Of a stretch of 64,000 bases of DNA, positions 35,211 to 44,036 are shown piece by piece. A program made the translations under genes and the position numbers. The notes under the pieces were generated by a model. That model did no database searches. It was not told where the DNA came from and worked only from the letters and a program-made list of their open reading frames with translations. This DNA comes from Maribacter algarum (ex Lu et al. 2025) (nom. illeg.) (GTDB lineage: Bacteria; Bacteroidota; Bacteroidia; Flavobacteriales; Flavobacteriaceae). The stretch is from the NCBI GenBank assembly GCA_947495915.1, contig CANMAW010000008.1:1-64000 (forward strand), in the 5' to 3' direction. Each line of letters starts with the position of its first letter. The first letter of the stretch is position 1.

Positions 35211-35929
35211 TAAAGTCTTATATATTCATATTGTTATTCTTAGCCTCATTTAGTGGGTTTTCTCAGCAAACGATAGATTCCGTTAGCATTTCAGAGGATA
35301 TTTCAAGTACTCTTGAACCACGCTCTTATGAAGAAAAACTAAATACAAAATATGTTGATGAGGAGTTTAATTATAGCAGTGCCGAAGGTGAAGCACAAAA
35401 TATCATGGGCCGGTTTTTACGTTGGTTCAGAAATTTGTTCGGTGACATGTTTGGTGTTGATATTCCTCCCGGCACACTAAAATTTATAGAATATTTCATC
35501 TATACCGTATTTGGTTGTTTAGCCATATATTTATTGGTTAAGTTTTTAGTAAATGAAAACTTAGGTGCCGTTTTTTCTAAAAAAGCAACGCCATTAATTG
35601 ATATTAATTTATCAGAAGAGCATATTGAAAACCTTGATCTTAATGCCTTAATCAAAGATGCAGTTTCGCAAAATAATTACCGATTAGCAATACGATATCA
35701 TTACTTATTGGTTCTTAAAAACCTTTCAATGAAAAACTTTATTGATTGGCAATATGAAAAAACAAATCTTGATTATCAGCAAGAACTATCAAGTGACACC
35801 TTACGACCTAAATTTCAAGAAGTTTCATACCTCTACGACTACATTTGGTATGGTGAACAAGACATTGATCAAATAATATTTAACGCTGCACAAGATCGTT
35901 TTACAGCATTACAACAAAGCATTAGCTAG
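35207..35929 (+). CDS. DUF4129-containing membrane protein
   Basis: 240 residues, starting at a GTG that overlaps the previous TGA. A signal peptide (MIKSYIFILLFLASFSGFSQQ) is followed by a periplasmic segment, one transmembrane helix (about 88-111, FIEYFIYTVFGCLAIYLLVKFL), and a cytoplasmic DUF4129 domain. The latter has the motif AIRYHYLLVLKNLSMKNFIDWQYEKTNLDY and ends near LYDYIWYGEQDID. DUF4129 domains often occur near or fused to transglutaminase-like proteins next to MoxR/DUF58 genes. Role unknown; by context it may anchor the MoxR ATPase to the membrane. Confidence 0.85.
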   Translation: MIKSYIFILLFLASFSGFSQQTIDSVSISEDISSTLEPRSYEEKLNTKYVDEEFNYSSAEGEAQNIMGRFLRWFRNLFGDMFGVDIPPGTLKFIEYFIYTVFGCLAIYLLVKFLVNENLGAVFSKKATPLIDINLSEEHIENLDLNALIKDAVSQNNYRLAIRYHYLLVLKNLSMKNFIDWQYEKTNLDYQQELSSDTLRPKFQEVSYLYDYIWYGEQDIDQIIFNAAQDRFTALQQSIS

Positions 35930-35931
35930 AA

Positions 35932-37149
35932 TTGGATAAAAGAACTAAAATAATCATAGGAATTTTTGTGGTGGTCCTTTTAGGAATCATCACCACTGAA
36001 ATTACGCGCCCAAAACCAATCAACTGGAAACCGTCATACACGGCTACTGACAAGATACCTTTTGGCTGCTATGTTTTGCATAGTGAATTGCCAAACCTGT
36101 TCCCAAATCAAGAGATAGTAGATGTAAATGCCAGTTTATACGAAAGCTTTGTAACCAGAGACACCTTAGAGCAATCTAATTATCTAATGATCAACAATGG
36201 CGTTGATTTGGATGAGCAAGAATATGATCAATTGCTTTCATATGTATCTCAAGGAAATGATGTTTTTATGGCGTCAAGCTATTTCGGATATTACTTGTCT
36301 GACACCTTAAATGTTAGTGTTGAAGCTAATTACAATGTTCAAGAAGATACGATTCGCTTGAGCATGACCAATTCAAAGTTTAAAAACAAAGACTTCTTAT
36401 ATACAAAGGGAATGTACAATCGACATTTCAGTAGTGTTGATACTTTAAACACAACCATTTTAGGTCATATAACCTTTTTAGAAGAAAAGCTTTTTGAGGT
36501 AAATGAAGATTTAGATCGTGTACGAAAACTACCAAATTTTATAAAAGTGAAATTTGGAAATGGGCATTTCTATTTGAACTGCACTCCCCTAGCCTTCACT
36601 AACTTTTATATGTTGGAAAACAATGAAGACTATGTGGCTCAAAACTTTGCCTATTTAAAAAATAAAAAAACGCTGTATTGGGATAATTATAAAAAATCTG
36701 GTCGTGTTGTCATTAAATCACCACTGCGTTTTGTTCTTACTCAACTCCCTTTAAAATGGGCTTATTATGTCACATTGGTAGCCCTACTTTTGTTTTACAT
36801 ATTTAGAACTAAAAGACAACAACGCAGCATTCCAGTAATTGAACCTCTGCAAAACTCTTCTATTGAATTTGCACAAACCGTAGGCAATTTATATTATCAG
36901 CATAAAGACTATAGCAATTTAATTAGCAAAAAATTAAACTATTTTCTGGAGTACATCCGAAGTAAATATCATTTAGACACTACAACAATTAATGCCAAAA
37001 CTGCTAAAGATTTAGCGGCAAAATCAGGTGCTTCATTGAGCGATACAACCGAGTTAATTGATTTCATAAAACACCTTAAAAACAAACAACATCATACTGA
37101 AAACGAAATGATAGCCTTGAATAAAAAAATAACAGCCTTTAAACGATAA
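35932..37149 (+). CDS. DUF4350-containing membrane protein
   Basis: 405 residues; the only sensible start is TTG at 35932, two bases after the previous stop. One N-terminal helix (about 5-22) precedes a periplasmic DUF4350 domain resembling a glutamine-amidotransferase-like fold (NYLMINNGVDLDEQEYDQLLSYVSQGNDVFMAS, about 83-115). A second helix at about 277-291 and a cytoplasmic helical domain follow (FAQTVGNLYYQHKDYSNLISKKLNYFLEYI). The cytoplasmic tail pattern recurs in this gene across Bacteroidota. Function unknown; it stands directly ahead of the MoxR ATPase, one base apart. Confidence 0.85.
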   Translation: MDKRTKIIIGIFVVVLLGIITTEITRPKPINWKPSYTATDKIPFGCYVLHSELPNLFPNQEIVDVNASLYESFVTRDTLEQSNYLMINNGVDLDEQEYDQLLSYVSQGNDVFMASSYFGYYLSDTLNVSVEANYNVQEDTIRLSMTNSKFKNKDFLYTKGMYNRHFSSVDTLNTTILGHITFLEEKLFEVNEDLDRVRKLPNFIKVKFGNGHFYLNCTPLAFTNFYMLENNEDYVAQNFAYLKNKKTLYWDNYKKSGRVVIKSPLRFVLTQLPLKWAYYVTLVALLLFYIFRTKRQQRSIPVIEPLQNSSIEFAQTVGNLYYQHKDYSNLISKKLNYFLEYIRSKYHLDTTTINAKTAKDLAAKSGASLSDTTELIDFIKHLKNKQHHTENEMIALNKKITAFKR

Positions 37150-37150
37150 T

Positions 37151-38257
37151 ATGGAAGATAAAAATCAAGATCAAGAAAACATTCCACAGCATAACCCTGA
37201 AGACTTGAACAAACCAGAAGCTAATTCTCTAAATGAGAATGCGACAAATGCCGACTCAACTGGCATGGTTGGTTCTGAAGAAAATCCCTTACAATTTAAT
37301 TCAAGAATTGACCTGTCAAAACTTAGCGAGGCTGTCAGTCAGATTAAATCGGAACTTGGTAAAGTGATTATTGGCCAAAAAGATATGATTGAGCTATTAA
37401 TTATATCTATACTAGCAGATGGTCATTCTCTGATTGAAGGAGTACCTGGTGTTGCCAAAACAGTAACGGCAAAGTTGCTAGCCAAAACCCTTAATGTAGA
37501 TTTCAGTCGTATTCAATTCACACCAGATTTAATGCCCAGCGATATTCTTGGTACAGCAATTTTCAATGTAAAGACATCAGAATTTGAATTTAAAAAGGGA
37601 CCTATATTCTCTAACATAATTCTTATTGATGAAATAAACCGTGCCCCAGCAAAAACACAAGCTGCTCTTTTTGAGGCAATGGCTGAAAGACAAATTACGA
37701 TTGATGGTACTGAATATGATATGGCACCTCCGTTTTTAGTATTTGCAACGCAGAACCCCGTAGAACAAGAAGGTACCTATCGTTTACCAGAAGCGCAACT
37801 TGATCGATTTTTATTTAAAATTAAAGTAGACTACCCGAGCCTAGAAGAAGAAGTGCAAATATTAGAAAGTAAACATCATCAGAAAAGTAAAAACTTAGAA
37901 GCACTAATAAACCCCATTTTAAATGCTAAAGAAATAGCTGAATATCAGGCAACAATACGGGAAATTATTATAGAGGATAATTTAATTAAATATATTGCCG
38001 CTATCGTTGACAATACACGTACCAACGCTAATCTTTATTTAGGAGCTTCACCTAGAGCTTCTATAGCACTTATGGAAGCTTCAAAAGCGTTAGCTGCAAT
38101 AACGGGAAGAGATTTTGTAACGCCTGATGACATTAAAAAAGTGGCATCTCCAATATTGGCGCATCGTATTATATTGACTCCTGAACGAGAAATGGAAGGT
38201 TTTACTGCCGAAAAGGTAGTACAGCAAATCATTGAAGGTATCGAAATACCACGATAG
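37151..38257 (+). CDS. MoxR-family AAA+ ATPase
   Basis: 368 residues. The first 50 or so are Asn/Glu/Asp-rich and probably disordered. The AAA+ core has Walker A GVPGVAKT, Walker B ILIDEINRAP, sensor region FATQNPVEQEGTYRLPEAQLDRF and the lid YLGASPRASIALMEASKALA. MoxR ATPases act as chaperone-like remodelers, usually with a von Willebrand-type partner (here DUF58). The substrate complex is unknown. The order SpoIIM, membrane protein, DUF4129, DUF4350, MoxR, DUF58 suggests that it remodels the encoded membrane complex. It overlaps nothing and lies one base after the DUF4350 gene. Confidence 0.93.
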   Translation: MEDKNQDQENIPQHNPEDLNKPEANSLNENATNADSTGMVGSEENPLQFNSRIDLSKLSEAVSQIKSELGKVIIGQKDMIELLIISILADGHSLIEGVPGVAKTVTAKLLAKTLNVDFSRIQFTPDLMPSDILGTAIFNVKTSEFEFKKGPIFSNIILIDEINRAPAKTQAALFEAMAERQITIDGTEYDMAPPFLVFATQNPVEQEGTYRLPEAQLDRFLFKIKVDYPSLEEEVQILESKHHQKSKNLEALINPILNAKEIAEYQATIREIIIEDNLIKYIAAIVDNTRTNANLYLGASPRASIALMEASKALAAITGRDFVTPDDIKKVASPILAHRIILTPEREMEGFTAEKVVQQIIEGIEIPR

Positions 38258-38289
38258 ACAAAAAACCAACAACCATTTGAACTAAAAAT

Positions 38290-39624
38290 TTGAAACGACT
38301 CTTAAGAAATAAATACTTAGAAAAACGATTCTTCATCGTATTCGCCATTTTAGTAATTGGATTTATGTTGTCATACCTATTTCCAAATTTACTGGGTGTG
38401 GTGCAATTGTTTTTCTATATGGCAGTAATCGCTGTTCTAGTAGATTTTGTATTGGTTTTTATCTCTAAAGGAGCTATCGAAGGGGAACGTATCTTACCAG
38501 ATAAATTTTCAAACGGAGATCAGAACCCTATCACCATTCGATTGCAAAACTCGTATTTGTTTAATGTTGGACTAAAAGTTTTAGATGAAATTCCACATCA
38601 GTTTCAAAAGAGAGATTTTGAAATAAACAGTCAATTAGCAAAAGGCGAAGAAAAAGTTTTTAACTATGAATTAAGACCTTTAGAGCGTGGTGAATACGCA
38701 TTTGGAAATTTAAATGTATTTGCAACTTCTCCATTAAAATTAGTAGCAAGGCGATTCACTTTCAATAGTGAACAAGAAATACCGGTATACCCTTCTTTTC
38801 TTCAGTTGCAGAAATATGAATTAATGGCTTTTTCAAACCGTTTGATTGAATTTGGTCTAAAAAAAATACGTCGTATTGGTCATACGATGGAGTTTGAACA
38901 AATCAAAGAATACGTTCAAGGTGATGACATTCGAAATATCAACTGGAAGGCTACAGCCAAGAAAAACCAATTGATGATCAACCAGTTTCAAGACGAAAAA
39001 TCACAACCTATCTATAGTATTATTGATAAAGGACGAGTGATGAAAATGCCGTTTAAAGGACTTAGCTTGTTGGATTATGCCATTAACGCAACCCTAGTAA
39101 TTAGTGGTATTGCCATTAAAAAACAAGATAAAGCAGGTATGTTCGCTTTCAGTAACGATGTAGAGAATCGTGTAGTTGCAGAACGGCGAAGCGCTCAAAT
39201 GAATTTAATTCTTGAAACGCTTTACAACATGAGAACGAACTTTGTTGAAAGTGACTATAGCCGACTTTATATTGACATTAAACGTAATCTGAATCACAGA
39301 AGTCTATTATTACTGTACACAAATTTTGAAACTCTTGATGCTTTGCATCGTCAATTACCATACCTTCAAGCAATATCAAAACAACATTTATTAGTCGTCG
39401 TATTTTTTGAAAATACAGAACTGACTAAATTTGCCTCAAAACCTGCTACCACATCTCAAGAAATATTTGAACAAACTATTGCCGAAAAATTCATTTATGA
39501 AAAGAAGCTTATCGTAAACGAATTGCGCAAGTATGGTATGCAGACCATACTGACTAAACCAGAAGACCTGACGATAAATACGATTAATAAGTATTTAGAA
39601 ATTAAAGCTAGAGGATTATTATAA
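38290..39624 (+). CDS. DUF58 (vWA-like) membrane protein
   Basis: 444 residues, beginning at TTG (38290), the only plausible start near the 32-base gap after MoxR. Two N-terminal helices (about 13-32 and 36-58) anchor it. The DUF58 signature REYxxGDDxRxINWKA appears as KEYVQGDDIRNINWKATAKKN (about 213-232). The vWA-like core follows, but the first MIDAS loop reads IDKGRVM in place of DxSxS, so canonical metal binding is probably lost. DUF58 proteins are constant partners of MoxR ATPases. It is the last gene of the operon; 85 bases follow before the peptidase gene, with no clear terminator. Confidence 0.9.
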   Translation: MKRLLRNKYLEKRFFIVFAILVIGFMLSYLFPNLLGVVQLFFYMAVIAVLVDFVLVFISKGAIEGERILPDKFSNGDQNPITIRLQNSYLFNVGLKVLDEIPHQFQKRDFEINSQLAKGEEKVFNYELRPLERGEYAFGNLNVFATSPLKLVARRFTFNSEQEIPVYPSFLQLQKYELMAFSNRLIEFGLKKIRRIGHTMEFEQIKEYVQGDDIRNINWKATAKKNQLMINQFQDEKSQPIYSIIDKGRVMKMPFKGLSLLDYAINATLVISGIAIKKQDKAGMFAFSNDVENRVVAERRSAQMNLILETLYNMRTNFVESDYSRLYIDIKRNLNHRSLLLLYTNFETLDALHRQLPYLQAISKQHLLVVVFFENTELTKFASKPATTSQEIFEQTIAEKFIYEKKLIVNELRKYGMQTILTKPEDLTINTINKYLEIKARGLL

Positions 39625-39709
39625 AAAATAAAATTCCGACACTAGAAGTTTTTGGCTATTTTGCTTAACATACTAGCTAAATAAAAAAGTCTAAATTCAA
39701 TTTTGTCGT

Positions 39710-41173
39710 ATGGGTAATCTTAAAAAAGTTTTCTTAGTAGTAGTTATAACGCTTGTTTTGTTTATTGCTTATTTACTGTTTAATACATTCAATTTTGATT
39801 CTAAACAGCTTTCAGTTGCAGCTGTCACTCCTGTTAAACCAAGCTCTACGGCTTTATTACATTTTGCTGATGCCCTGAAAATAAAAACGGTTTCTCCTGA
39901 AAAATTAACTGAATTTGATTCAATTCAATTTCAAAATTTTAATACGTTTCTGACTAGCTCTTATCCACTTGCAGATTCACTTCTTGAACATAAAACATTT
40001 AATTCTTTCAGTCATTTATATCACTGGAAAGGTTCTGATGCGAACTTAAAACCAATAATTCTGTTAGCCCATTTAGATGTGGTGCCAGTAATAGAAAAAA
40101 ATCTTTCTGAGTGGAAAGTTGCTCCATTTGAAGGTGTTATTCAAGAAGATACAATTTGGGGTCGTGGTACCATTGATGATAAAGTGGGAGTTGTGGGAAT
40201 TATGGAAGCCGTCGAACAATTATTAAAAAACAATTACAAACCAAAACGAAGTATGTATTTTGCGTTTGGTCATGATGAAGAAATCGGAGGCCGCAATGGT
40301 GCAGTAACCATGGCAAAATATCTACAAGAACAGGGCGTTAAGGCTGAATTTGTTTTAGATGAAGGAGGAGTAGTAACACAAGGTCTTGTACCCGGAATGA
40401 CCGAAAAGGTCGCTTTGATAGGTGTTGCCGAAAAAGGATATCTATCGTTAAATCTAGGAGTGCGTATTGAGGGTGGCCACTCGTCAATGCCTGGTAAAGA
40501 AACCTCTATTGATGTCATGGCAAATGCTATAACTAAGCTCAAAAAAAATCCGCTACCAACAAAAATTACGGAACCACTGAAAGAGTTTATGGAATATATT
40601 GGTCCGGAAATGCCATTCATGAACAAAATGGTTTTTGCTAATAAATCTATTTTAAGTCCTGTATTATTAAGTGTTTATGAATCTACAGCGTCAGGTAATG
40701 CACAAATTCGAACTACGACATCTCCAACAATTTTTAATAGTGGCGTAAAAGATAATATTATACCCTTAACAGCTTCAGCGACGGTTAATTTTAGAATATT
40801 ACCTGAAACCACTACCGAAGATGTAATCAACCATGTAAAAAATGTAATCAATGATGAACGAATTACGATTGAAAAAGGTGGTTTTGTGTCTGAACCTTCT
40901 AAACATTCAAGTCCAGAAGCAGATCAGTTTAAAATCATCAACACCACTATTCTACAACTTTTCCCCAATGTATTAGTAAGTCCTTACTTAGTAGTTGGGG
41001 GAACTGATGCCAGACATTATAATGAAATTTCAGATCACATTTATCGCTTCTCTCCTATTCAATTAAATAAGAACAATCAAAAATCGTTTCACGGCCTAAA
41101 TGAACGCATTGCAATTAGTGATTTTTATGATTCTATAGCATTTTACATTCAATTGATTAAAAATAGTAATTAA
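39710..41173 (+). CDS. M20 metallopeptidase, carboxypeptidase S / PM20D1-like
   Basis: 487 residues with an N-terminal helix (about 6-26, VFLVVVITLVLFIAYLLF) that is either an anchor or an uncleaved signal. The M20 metal-site motifs are LLAHLDVVPV, WGRGTIDDKVG, GHDEEIGGRNG and LDEGG; the dimerisation lid starts near RIEGGHSSMPG, and the last ligand is near GLNERIA. The length and the motif set match the carboxypeptidase S/PM20D1 branch, which cleaves or forms N-acyl amino acids and dipeptides. It lies behind the MoxR operon on the same strand but seems a separate unit, ended by a strong hairpin at 41217-41247. Confidence 0.9.
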   Translation: MGNLKKVFLVVVITLVLFIAYLLFNTFNFDSKQLSVAAVTPVKPSSTALLHFADALKIKTVSPEKLTEFDSIQFQNFNTFLTSSYPLADSLLEHKTFNSFSHLYHWKGSDANLKPIILLAHLDVVPVIEKNLSEWKVAPFEGVIQEDTIWGRGTIDDKVGVVGIMEAVEQLLKNNYKPKRSMYFAFGHDEEIGGRNGAVTMAKYLQEQGVKAEFVLDEGGVVTQGLVPGMTEKVALIGVAEKGYLSLNLGVRIEGGHSSMPGKETSIDVMANAITKLKKNPLPTKITEPLKEFMEYIGPEMPFMNKMVFANKSILSPVLLSVYESTASGNAQIRTTTSPTIFNSGVKDNIIPLTASATVNFRILPETTTEDVINHVKNVINDERITIEKGGFVSEPSKHSSPEADQFKIINTTILQLFPNVLVSPYLVVGGTDARHYNEISDHIYRFSPIQLNKNNQKSFHGLNERIAISDFYDSIAFYIQLIKNSN

Positions 41174-41216
41174 GCTTAGCGACCAAAATAAATCAAAAAT
41201 TAAATTCTAATGAAAC

Positions 41217-41247
41217 AAAAAATGCTGGGTAGAACCCAGCATTTTTT
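41217..41247. terminator. Bidirectional terminator between convergent genes
   Basis: A perfect 14-bp stem (AAAAAATGCTGGGT / ACCCAGCATTTTTT) with a 3-base loop is flanked by an A-run and a T-run. It can end the M20 peptidase transcript from the left and the DUF6340-like gene from the right. Confidence 0.92.
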
Positions 41248-41266
41248 GTCTTAGTTTGTCCGCTAA

Positions 41267-42316
41267 TTATCTTGCCAACTGGTGGTTTAAAACACGTTGT
41301 TGAGAAATACGGTACTTTAAAATATTGATATATCGAAGTGCTTCTTTAATTTCGTAATCTGCATATGAACGTTGTGCCCATTCTAAAGCTTTGTTTAGAT
41401 CACCGTTAATTTCATTGATTATTGCCATATTATAACAGGCTCGACCAGCAATTTTAGCATCTTCATTAGAGACTTCTTCCTCCCACAACTCTGCTGCACT
41501 ATTCCACTGACCACTTTGTGCTCTTCTCATGGCAACTTCAAACTTATCGGTACCCTTAACAAAATAATTTCGAGTCACCCTTCTTGATTGTGGTGTAATT
41601 CTTTTTGCATAGTAATCTCCAATATGACTACTTGTTTCAACAACTTCCTCTTTACGGTTCATAATTGTTTTAACAGCTTTTATAGGATTAATACCCTGAC
41701 CGCTTGACACCAAGTTATTATTAAAACTATATTCATCTAAAACTTGTTTAGTAGCAGGGTCATATATTCTCCAACCATTTTGAATGTTGGTTCTTAAGGT
41801 CAAAGCTACCGCTGGCACCTTAACTTTCACACCGAAGGCATTCGGAATTTCCATTTCTGTTGCTTGTGCAGAAGCTTTGGTATCAGTATCATAATAAGCT
41901 AAGGAAAATAAAACATCAACATTATATTTTTCACAAATAGCATCAACTTGATCCCAGGTTAAAGTTGCAGGTAAAACTCCTAAGCCTTTTCTAATTTCTG
42001 GTATATCTTCTAATATGGTAACCTGATCGAACCGATTTAAACGCTCTAATTCTGATTTAACAGATGCTAATGCGGCTTCTGCACCATGCTTGTCTAAATT
42101 CTTTCCTTCAGCTGATAAAATTTTATCGATAGTATCAATACCACTATTACCTTCAGCAGGCAAACTTCGGTTGATGATACCAACATATAAAACATCAGAA
42201 GCTAAACTCACTGGAGCTGGTTCTACCGCACTCATTGTCAATTGATTGGTAGCACTACAAGAGCCTAACAATAGTGCAGTGATTAAACATGCAAATATTC
42301 TATTAAATAATTTCAT
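41267..42316 (-). CDS. DUF6340-like lipoprotein
   Basis: 349 residues. Lipoprotein signal (LITALLLGSC, Cys20). The middle shows VLYVGIINRSLPAEGN, LTWDQVDAICEKYNVDVLFSLAYYDTDT and WRIYDPATKQVLDEYSF, which recall the DUF6340 family of Bacteroidota envelope lipoproteins. The last 90 residues form helical repeats (RAQSGQWNSAAELWEEEV, KIAGRACYNMAIINEINGDLNKALEWAQRSY) with a TPR look. Function is unknown; TPRs suggest protein contacts at the outer membrane. Ends 20 bases from a bidirectional terminator. Confidence 0.75.
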   Translation of the reverse strand: MKLFNRIFACLITALLLGSCSATNQLTMSAVEPAPVSLASDVLYVGIINRSLPAEGNSGIDTIDKILSAEGKNLDKHGAEAALASVKSELERLNRFDQVTILEDIPEIRKGLGVLPATLTWDQVDAICEKYNVDVLFSLAYYDTDTKASAQATEMEIPNAFGVKVKVPAVALTLRTNIQNGWRIYDPATKQVLDEYSFNNNLVSSGQGINPIKAVKTIMNRKEEVVETSSHIGDYYAKRITPQSRRVTRNYFVKGTDKFEVAMRRAQSGQWNSAAELWEEEVSNEDAKIAGRACYNMAIINEINGDLNKALEWAQRSYADYEIKEALRYINILKYRISQQRVLNHQLAR

Positions 42317-42507
42317 GGGAAGTAGGTTTTCAAAAATTTGGTTACAAGAGCTATATGTTCACTAACTCACTTATTACCAAACAGATAATATCTACAAATA
42401 TTGTATTTTGATTACCTAAAAAGAGAAGTTTCTATAATTAATTTCAGGTTCAAAAACTTCCCAACAGCTCATTACATTTTAGTTCTTTTTCAACCAAGCC
42501 TATATCA

Positions 42508-42521
42508 CCGCATTTTAGCGG
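42508..42521. other. GC hairpin CCGC-ATTTTA-GCGG
   Basis: A 4-bp GC stem with the loop ATTTTA lies 11 bases after the end of the 3-keto-disaccharide hydrolase-like gene. The same hairpin is the core of the terminator at 22681-22702, but here no T-run follows on the minus strand, so terminator function is weak at best. Confidence 0.35.
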
Positions 42522-42531
42522 TTAAATGAAT

Positions 42532-43458
42532 TTAATTTGCGATCGGAGTTATCACAATATTTCGCAATTCAACAGGGCCGTGATCGCCTTGAATAAGTAA
42601 TGGCCCAGGTGTCGATTCATTATTATCTAAAGCACCTCCGGTCATACCTGGTATGTTTTGATTATCTATAATAGTCTTACCATTAGCTACAATTGTAACA
42701 CGTCTTCCAATTAATGTAATATCATATTCTTGCCATTCTCCTGCAGGTCGGGCAACCATTTCATTGGGGGTTAATAAACCATAAATTCCCCCAAACAGTA
42801 TGTTTGAAGGTTCTAATCCAGCATTATCTGCAACTTGTACTTCATAGCGACCACGAAGATATATCCCACTATTACTATCTTTTGGATATTTGAATTCTAT
42901 ATGAAGTTTAAAATCTGTAAATTTTTCATCGGTTACCAAATTCGATCCTGATTTCGGACTCTTCAACACGCCGTCTTCTACAACCCATTGATTTTCTCCC
43001 ATAGCAGACCAACCTGATAAATCTTTGCCATTAAAAAGCACTATTTTCTTTCCCCATTTTGGGCTTTCATTATATGCCAATTTTGGCGTTCTTTCCGCCT
43101 TCCAATGAAATACGCTTCCGTCTGTATAGATTAAGGTGCCCTTTAAATGCTCACCTTCTAACTTACCGATTATTTGCATGTCAATTCCTTTTGGCTCCCA
43201 CTGGGCCGGAATCGTAAAACTAAAAATATCATTAACCATTTTCACTTCAGAGATAGGCCTTGCACTACCAAACTTATAACAAAATCTACCGATGAGCGTA
43301 CTTGTTCCTGAATGTTTAATTTCTAACCAAGAGGGTTCTTCTTTACCATTTTCATCAATTGTTAGGTTCCAAGTTCCTTCTAATTTTTTAGCGTCTTGAG
43401 CGAATGAATTGAAAATTAAAAATAAAAATACAGTTGCTGTCAATAGAAATTTTGTCAT
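42532..43458 (-). CDS. 3-keto-disaccharide hydrolase (DUF1080) domain protein
   Basis: 308 residues, signal peptide ending NSFA. An N-terminal beta-barrel-like domain (about 23-130, GTWNLTIDENGKEEPSWLEI) precedes the DUF1080 domain (about 135-305) with LFNGKDLSGW, WVVEDGVL, DFKLHIEFKYPKDSNSGIYLRGRYEVQV and GEWQEYDITLIGRRVTIVANG. DUF1080 proteins have a concanavalin-like fold, and some hydrolyse 3-keto-glycosides formed by sugar 3-dehydrogenases. It stands alone and is divergent from the thioesterase gene. An inverted repeat (ATGAGTT/AACTCAT, 43462-43468 and 43500-43506) surrounds its likely leader. Confidence 0.88.
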   Translation of the reverse strand: MTKFLLTATVFLFLIFNSFAQDAKKLEGTWNLTIDENGKEEPSWLEIKHSGTSTLIGRFCYKFGSARPISEVKMVNDIFSFTIPAQWEPKGIDMQIIGKLEGEHLKGTLIYTDGSVFHWKAERTPKLAYNESPKWGKKIVLFNGKDLSGWSAMGENQWVVEDGVLKSPKSGSNLVTDEKFTDFKLHIEFKYPKDSNSGIYLRGRYEVQVADNAGLEPSNILFGGIYGLLTPNEMVARPAGEWQEYDITLIGRRVTIVANGKTIIDNQNIPGMTGGALDNNESTPGPLLIQGDHGPVELRNIVITPIAN

Positions 43459-43574
43459 ATTTATGAGTTTGATAAGGTGATCTTTATCGTAAATATACTG
43501 AACTCATCAAAAGAAAAAAACTACTTTTACCAACAACGATCAAGCTTCGACATACAACAGTTAATCACAATTTA

Positions 43575-44009
43575 ATGAATAAAATATTAGCTCTTTTTAA
43601 ATCGCAAGTTGGAAAAGACTCTTCTTCATCTATTTCTCCTTTAATGAGATGGTTAAACCCTGTTTTAATAAATGCTGAAGAAGGTGAACTGGAGTTTTCT
43701 TATGTTATTCGAGAAGACATGACCAACCCTATGGGTATTTTACATGGTGGTACTACAGCCGCTATAATTGATGATGCTGTTGGAGCGGCGGTGTATTCCT
43801 TAGGAAAACCAAGTTTATACACCACAGTAAATTTGGCTGTAGACTATTTTGCATCAGCCAAAGTGGGAGACACCGTTATTGCCATAACATCAATTGTTAA
43901 AAACGGCGATCGTATCATAAATACCTCCTGTAAAATTTGGAATGCTGATAAAACACGGTTAATCGCAAAAGGTCATTCAAATCTTATTAAGCTAGAAGAC
44001 AATCGATAA
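43575..44009 (+). CDS. PaaI/hotdog-fold thioesterase
   Basis: 144 residues. The hotdog signature NPMGILHGGTTAAIIDDAVGAAVYS carries the HGG loop with the following Asp used by PaaI-type thioesterases, and LYTTVNLAVDYFASAKVGDTV is the next conserved strand. It should hydrolyse an acyl- or aryl-CoA in the cytoplasm; substrate unknown. The next gene follows closely (27 bases) and may be co-transcribed, though it encodes an exported protein without obvious connection. Confidence 0.9.
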   Translation: MNKILALFKSQVGKDSSSSISPLMRWLNPVLINAEEGELEFSYVIREDMTNPMGILHGGTTAAIIDDAVGAAVYSLGKPSLYTTVNLAVDYFASAKVGDTVIAITSIVKNGDRIINTSCKIWNADKTRLIAKGHSNLIKLEDNR

Positions 44010-44036
44010 TTGCTGAAGATCAAAAAACACAAAATC

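Noticed and set aside
33308-39624. Reading the MoxR operon as an anti-phage or conflict system
   Set aside because: Some MoxR/vWA systems are conflict related, but here there is no effector, nuclease, protease or toxin domain, and the partners are conserved envelope proteins.
42508-42521. Hairpin as a terminator for the DUF1080 gene
   Set aside because: There is no T-run after the stem on the minus strand; only the GC core matches the true terminator at 22681-22702.
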